Assembly (NCBI GenBank): GCA_910575695.1
Contig: CAJTGJ010000003.1
Location: forward strand, 147,055-211,054
Origin: Oscillospiraceae bacterium
Lineage (GTDB): Bacteria > Bacillota > Clostridia > Oscillospirales > Oscillospiraceae
Direction of reading: 5' to 3'
Length of the DNA stretch: 64,000 nucleotides
Shown here: positions 61,427 through 64,000 of the stretch, one piece after another
How the letters are laid out: every line of letters begins with the position of its first letter
Numbering within the stretch: the first letter of the stretch is position 1
Program-made: the position numbers and the translations under genes
Notes under the pieces: model-generated
The model's database searches: none
What the model was told of the DNA's origin: nothing
What the model saw: only the letters and a program-made list of their open reading frames with translations

Positions 61427-62319
61427 CCGCACCCCGCCGGGTAGAAGAAATTCACCTTCTTGTCCGACAGCCGGATCACCAGCTCCTTTCCCCGCACCGG
61501 CTCGCCGTCCACCACCGCGACAAGCTCCTGTTCGCCGCGCACGACGGCCCCGTCCCCCCGGCGGTGCCAGATCAGGTCGGGGAACTCCCGGTACCGGCCG
61601 CTGCCGTAGGCCCGGAGCAGGCGGAAGAAGGTGGCCCGGCTCACCTTGCGCACCACCAGGGTCTCCAGCACCCCGTCGTCGGGCATATTGTCCCCCACGG
61701 GCATGAAGCCGCCGCCGTAGTACCGCCCGCTGCACACGCACACCAGGGCGGTTTCCCCCTCGTAGTGGAGGTCGCCGCAGTCCACCACCGTGGGCACGCC
61801 GATGCCCTTCACCAGCACGTTGGCCACGGCGGAGATGGCGTAGGAGCCCACGCCGCTGACCAGGGGGAAGCCGTTGTATTTGTCCTTGTCCACGGCGATG
61901 CGGGCGTCCAGGCCGGTACACACGATGTCGATGCCCAGATGCCCGTTGCAGTCGATGAGGTCCATGGCGGCCTGGGGGCCCTGGGACAGGGCGTTCAAAT
62001 CGGAAAACCGCGCCTTGTAATCCTTGCCGAAGATTTTCAGAAAGTCGTTCCCCGTGCCGATGGGTACGTTGGTGACGGCCACGTTGTTAAACCCTGCCGC
62101 GCCGTTGACCACCTCGTTCAGGGTGCCGTCCCCGCCGCAGGCGTAGATGCGGAGGTCCTCGCCCAGCTCCGCCATGGTGCGGGCGATGCGGCGGGCGTCC
62201 CCGGCCCGCTTGGTCAGGATGATTTCATGGGACAGCCCCAGGTTTCGGATCTCCTCCTCCAGCTGCCGGGTGTCACGTTTTTTCCCCGCTGTGGGGTTGA
62301 TGATGAACAAATGGTGCAT
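61411..62319 (-). CDS. diacylglycerol kinase family lipid kinase
   Basis: 302 residues. DAGK_cat signatures: INPTAGKK near the start, CGGDGTLNEV (GGDGT 62-66) for nucleotide binding, and PIGTGNDF. It phosphorylates diacylglycerol or a related lipid, feeding phosphatidate back into membrane synthesis. Related YegS and BmrU types cannot be excluded. It lies 40 bases downstream of the methyltransferase gene on the same strand. Confidence 0.92.
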   Translation of the reverse strand: MHHLFIINPTAGKKRDTRQLEEEIRNLGLSHEIILTKRAGDARRIARTMAELGEDLRIYACGGDGTLNEVVNGAAGFNNVAVTNVPIGTGNDFLKIFGKDYKARFSDLNALSQGPQAAMDLIDCNGHLGIDIVCTGLDARIAVDKDKYNGFPLVSGVGSYAISAVANVLVKGIGVPTVVDCGDLHYEGETALVCVCSGRYYGGGFMPVGDNMPDDGVLETLVVRKVSRATFFRLLRAYGSGRYREFPDLIWHRRGDGAVVRGEQELVAVVDGEPVRGKELVIRLSDKKVNFFYPAGCGYSTK

Positions 62320-62359
62320 GGCCGGTCCCTCCTTGCTCTCTCTGTAAGCCCCCGGGGCG

Positions 62360-63481
62360 CTATACGCCGTACAGGAACAGGTCGCATTTTATCATGCCGT
62401 TGTACAGCTTCCGCTTTTTGTCCGCCGTCCTGCCGAAGGTGCGCTCGAACTCGGTGTGGGAGGACAGCACGTCCACCTCCCAGCCTTTTGGAAGCCTTGC
62501 CGCCGCTTTGCCGAAGGCCCGGTACAGCCCCTCCGCCTCCTTTTTCTCCATCAGCCGCTCGCCGTAGGGCGGATTGGTCACCACCCGGCCCCTGGGCTCC
62601 TCTCGGCGGAACCCGGCGGCGTCCGCCTCCTCGAATCGAACCGTGTCCTCCACCCCGGCCAGCTCCGCGTTGTGCCGGGACAGGGCCACGGCGGCGGGGT
62701 CGATGTCCCCGCCCCAGATGTCGTACCGCCCGTGGAACTCGCGGTCCATGGCCTCGTCGGCGGCGTCCATCCACAGCTTGCTGTCCAGCCACCGCCAGCG
62801 CTGGGCGGCAAAGGAACGGTTCAGCCCCGGGGCGCGGTTTCTGGCGATGAGCGCCGCCTCGATGGGGATGGTGCCCGAGCCGCAGAACGGGTCGCAGAAG
62901 GGGTCCTTCCCCCGGTAGCGGGACAGCAGCACCAGCGCCGCCGCCAGGGTCTCCCGCAGGGGCGCGCCCATGTTCCGGGCCCGGTAGCCCCGTTTGTACA
63001 GGCTGTCCCCCGAGGTGTCCAGCATCAGCATGGCCTGGTCCTTCAGGATGGAGAACTGCACCTGGTATAAGCTCCCCGTTTCCGGCAGGGTTTCCAAACC
63101 ATACACCGACCCCAGCCTTTTGCACAGCGCCTTTTTCACGATGGACTGGCAGGCTGGCACCGAGTGTAAGGTTGAATTGATGGAATACCCCTTCACCGGG
63201 AAGCGGCCCTCCCGGGGGATGTAGTCCTCCCAGGGGATGGCGGACACGCCCTGGAACAGCTCCTCAAAGGAGCGGGCGGGGAATGTGCCCAGGCGCAGCA
63301 GGAGCCGGGCCCCGCAGCGCAGGTTCAGGTTGATCCGGGGGATATCCGCCGCCCCGCCCCGGCACAGCACCCGGCCGTTTTCCGCCCTCACGTCCGGCAG
63401 GCCCAGCCGTTTCAGCTCCCAGGCCACGGTGCCCTCCACCCCCATCAGGGCGGGTATCACAAAGTCTAATGTCTGATCCAT
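62360..63481 (-). CDS. THUMP-domain 23S rRNA methyltransferase (RlmL N-terminal type)
   Basis: 373 residues from the ATG at 63481 (GGAG upstream). N-terminal THUMP domain (about 45-160), then the Rossmann methyltransferase with DPFCGSGTIPIEAAL (SAM motif I) and TNPPYGERL (catalytic NPPY). It makes N2-methylguanine in 23S rRNA, the RlmL-type site, inferred from family. The RlmK half is missing, as usual in Firmicutes. Confidence 0.92.
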   Translation of the reverse strand: MDQTLDFVIPALMGVEGTVAWELKRLGLPDVRAENGRVLCRGGAADIPRINLNLRCGARLLLRLGTFPARSFEELFQGVSAIPWEDYIPREGRFPVKGYSINSTLHSVPACQSIVKKALCKRLGSVYGLETLPETGSLYQVQFSILKDQAMLMLDTSGDSLYKRGYRARNMGAPLRETLAAALVLLSRYRGKDPFCDPFCGSGTIPIEAALIARNRAPGLNRSFAAQRWRWLDSKLWMDAADEAMDREFHGRYDIWGGDIDPAAVALSRHNAELAGVEDTVRFEEADAAGFRREEPRGRVVTNPPYGERLMEKKEAEGLYRAFGKAAARLPKGWEVDVLSSHTEFERTFGRTADKKRKLYNGMIKCDLFLYGV

Positions 63482-63515
63482 AAAACGCTCCAAAAAAATT
63501 TTTTGAAAACACCCC

Positions 63516-63546
63516 TTGACCTTCCAGCGGGCGGAGGGTGTACCAT
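63516..63546 (+). promoter_or_regulatory. orphan MerR-type promoter with 19-base spacer
   Basis: TTGACC (63516-63521) and TACCAT (63541-63546) with a 19-base dyad spacer (TTCCAGCGGGCGGAGGG). Nearly identical to the promoter at 39984-40014, including the T-rich upstream flank, but the first downstream ATG (63567) reads only six codons. The gene it should drive is missing or displaced. Confidence 0.75.
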
Positions 63547-63599
63547 ACGGTCACAGGCAGGGAAGGATGTTACAGGCCATAGTATAATGTAAAATGGAA

Positions 63600-63809
63600 G
63601 CGCTGGCAACAATAATTCTCAAAAACATTTTGCAATTTTCAGCCCTAACCTTATGTAACTCGGCAAATGGTGGCAAAACCTTGATTTTCAGGCGTTTCCG
63701 CCATTTGCCGTTTAGGAGAGTTCTTCGCATATCTCGGCGTATCCCGGCGTGGCTTTGCGCTGAAACGTAGTACGGAAGTAGTAAAAGCGGCCTTTCACTT
63801 CCTTTTTTA
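63600..63809. other. AT-rich junction before the integrase, probable element end
   Basis: The region is richer in AT than the flanking genes. It holds an inverted repeat: CGGCAAATGGTGG (63661-63673) against CCGCCATTTGCCG (63698-63710), 12 of 13 positions. It lies just past the recombinase stop, where attachment sites of integrative elements usually are. The other end is outside the window. Confidence 0.45.
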
Positions 63810-64000
63810 CTACGCAGCCAGCCGCTCCATCTCCGCCTTTACGGAACAGGCGTCAACATGGGTGTAGTAGTCCAGCGTCATGGTGATGTTGGCATGGCCC
63901 ATGATGTACTGCAACGCCTTGGGATTCATACCGGCGTTTGCCATACGGGTACAGAACGTGTGCCGGAGGGAGTGCGGGGTGATGTTGGGCAACTGCTCCT
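63810..64000 (-). CDS. tyrosine recombinase/integrase, C-terminal end (runs off right edge)
   Basis: 63 residues visible. Catalytic motifs of the Tn916/lambda type are clear: HSLRHTF (HxxR), later GHANITMTLDYYTHVD (the catalytic Tyr follows H by the usual distance). The frame is still open at the right edge, so the start is outside. It is probably the integrase of an ICE or prophage entering from the right. Confidence 0.9.
   Translation of the reverse strand, partial: EQLPNITPHSLRHTFCTRMANAGMNPKALQYIMGHANITMTLDYYTHVDACSVKAEMERLAA

Overview
The window looks like a high-GC, spore-forming Clostridia chromosome, most likely Oscillospiraceae (Flavonifractor/Lawsonibacter/Intestinimonas-like). The evidence is a full Spo0A, a CIRCE-controlled groESL, a queT gene with a preQ1-type leader, BspA-like leucine-rich repeat proteins, and dense GC-rich coding with many sigma-A promoters. 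This placement is inference. No rRNA or tRNA gene, CRISPR array or complete insertion sequence was found.

Layout. 1-3.3 kb: a truncated secreted protein, then an ECF sigma factor with a membrane-anchored partner. 3.4-11.7 kb (+): a six-gene operon encoding a SWIM zinc-finger protein, a HEAT-like protein, a MoxR AAA+ ATPase, a protein with TIKI/TraB-like GxxH motifs, a VWA (MIDAS) protein and a small protein. Its function is unknown. 11.7-18.7 kb (-): a six-gene Dlt-like operon (AMP-forming ligase, GNAT, carrier protein, MBOAT acyltransferase, an SGNH/polysaccharide-deacetylase fusion, an oxidoreductase), preceded by glf, a glycosyltransferase and trxA. 21.9-26.5 kb: ahcY, spo0A and a pullulanase-type debranching enzyme. 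26.6-30.1 kb (-): an ATP-grasp protein resembling D-aspartate ligase, an aspartate/glutamate racemase and a MurE-like ligase, suggesting D-Asp in a peptidoglycan cross-bridge. 30.2-36.2 kb (-): mnmA, recJ and relA. 36.4-40.0 kb (-): a MerR-controlled operon with an ABC transporter. 40.2-43.7 kb (-): a ComEA-like protein, a two-component system and a GerMN lipoprotein. 43.8-45.8 kb: a D,D-carboxypeptidase and a GrpB-family protein. 46.0-49.8 kb: an ECF transporter S subunit divergent from a MocR regulator, queT with a structured leader, and degV. 49.9-51.1 kb: a flavodiiron protein. 51.6-58.2 kb: PilZ, a REC-GGDEF diguanylate cyclase and two divergent BspA-like LRR proteins. 58.4-60.5 kb: groES-groEL. 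60.8-63.5 kb: an Mrr-N-like protein, a lipid-kinase-family protein and an RlmL-type methyltransferase. The right edge carries an orphan MerR-type promoter and the 3' end of a tyrosine recombinase, so it probably enters an integrative element.

Themes. Much of the window serves the cell surface (Dlt-like acylation, Galf supply, cross-bridge synthesis, carboxypeptidase, LRR proteins) and signalling (ECF sigma, two-component, c-di-GMP, MerR, MocR, Spo0A, (p)ppGpp). The best candidate for an undescribed system is the SWIM/HEAT/MoxR/GxxH/VWA operon. The Dlt-like operon with its deacetylase fusion is second.
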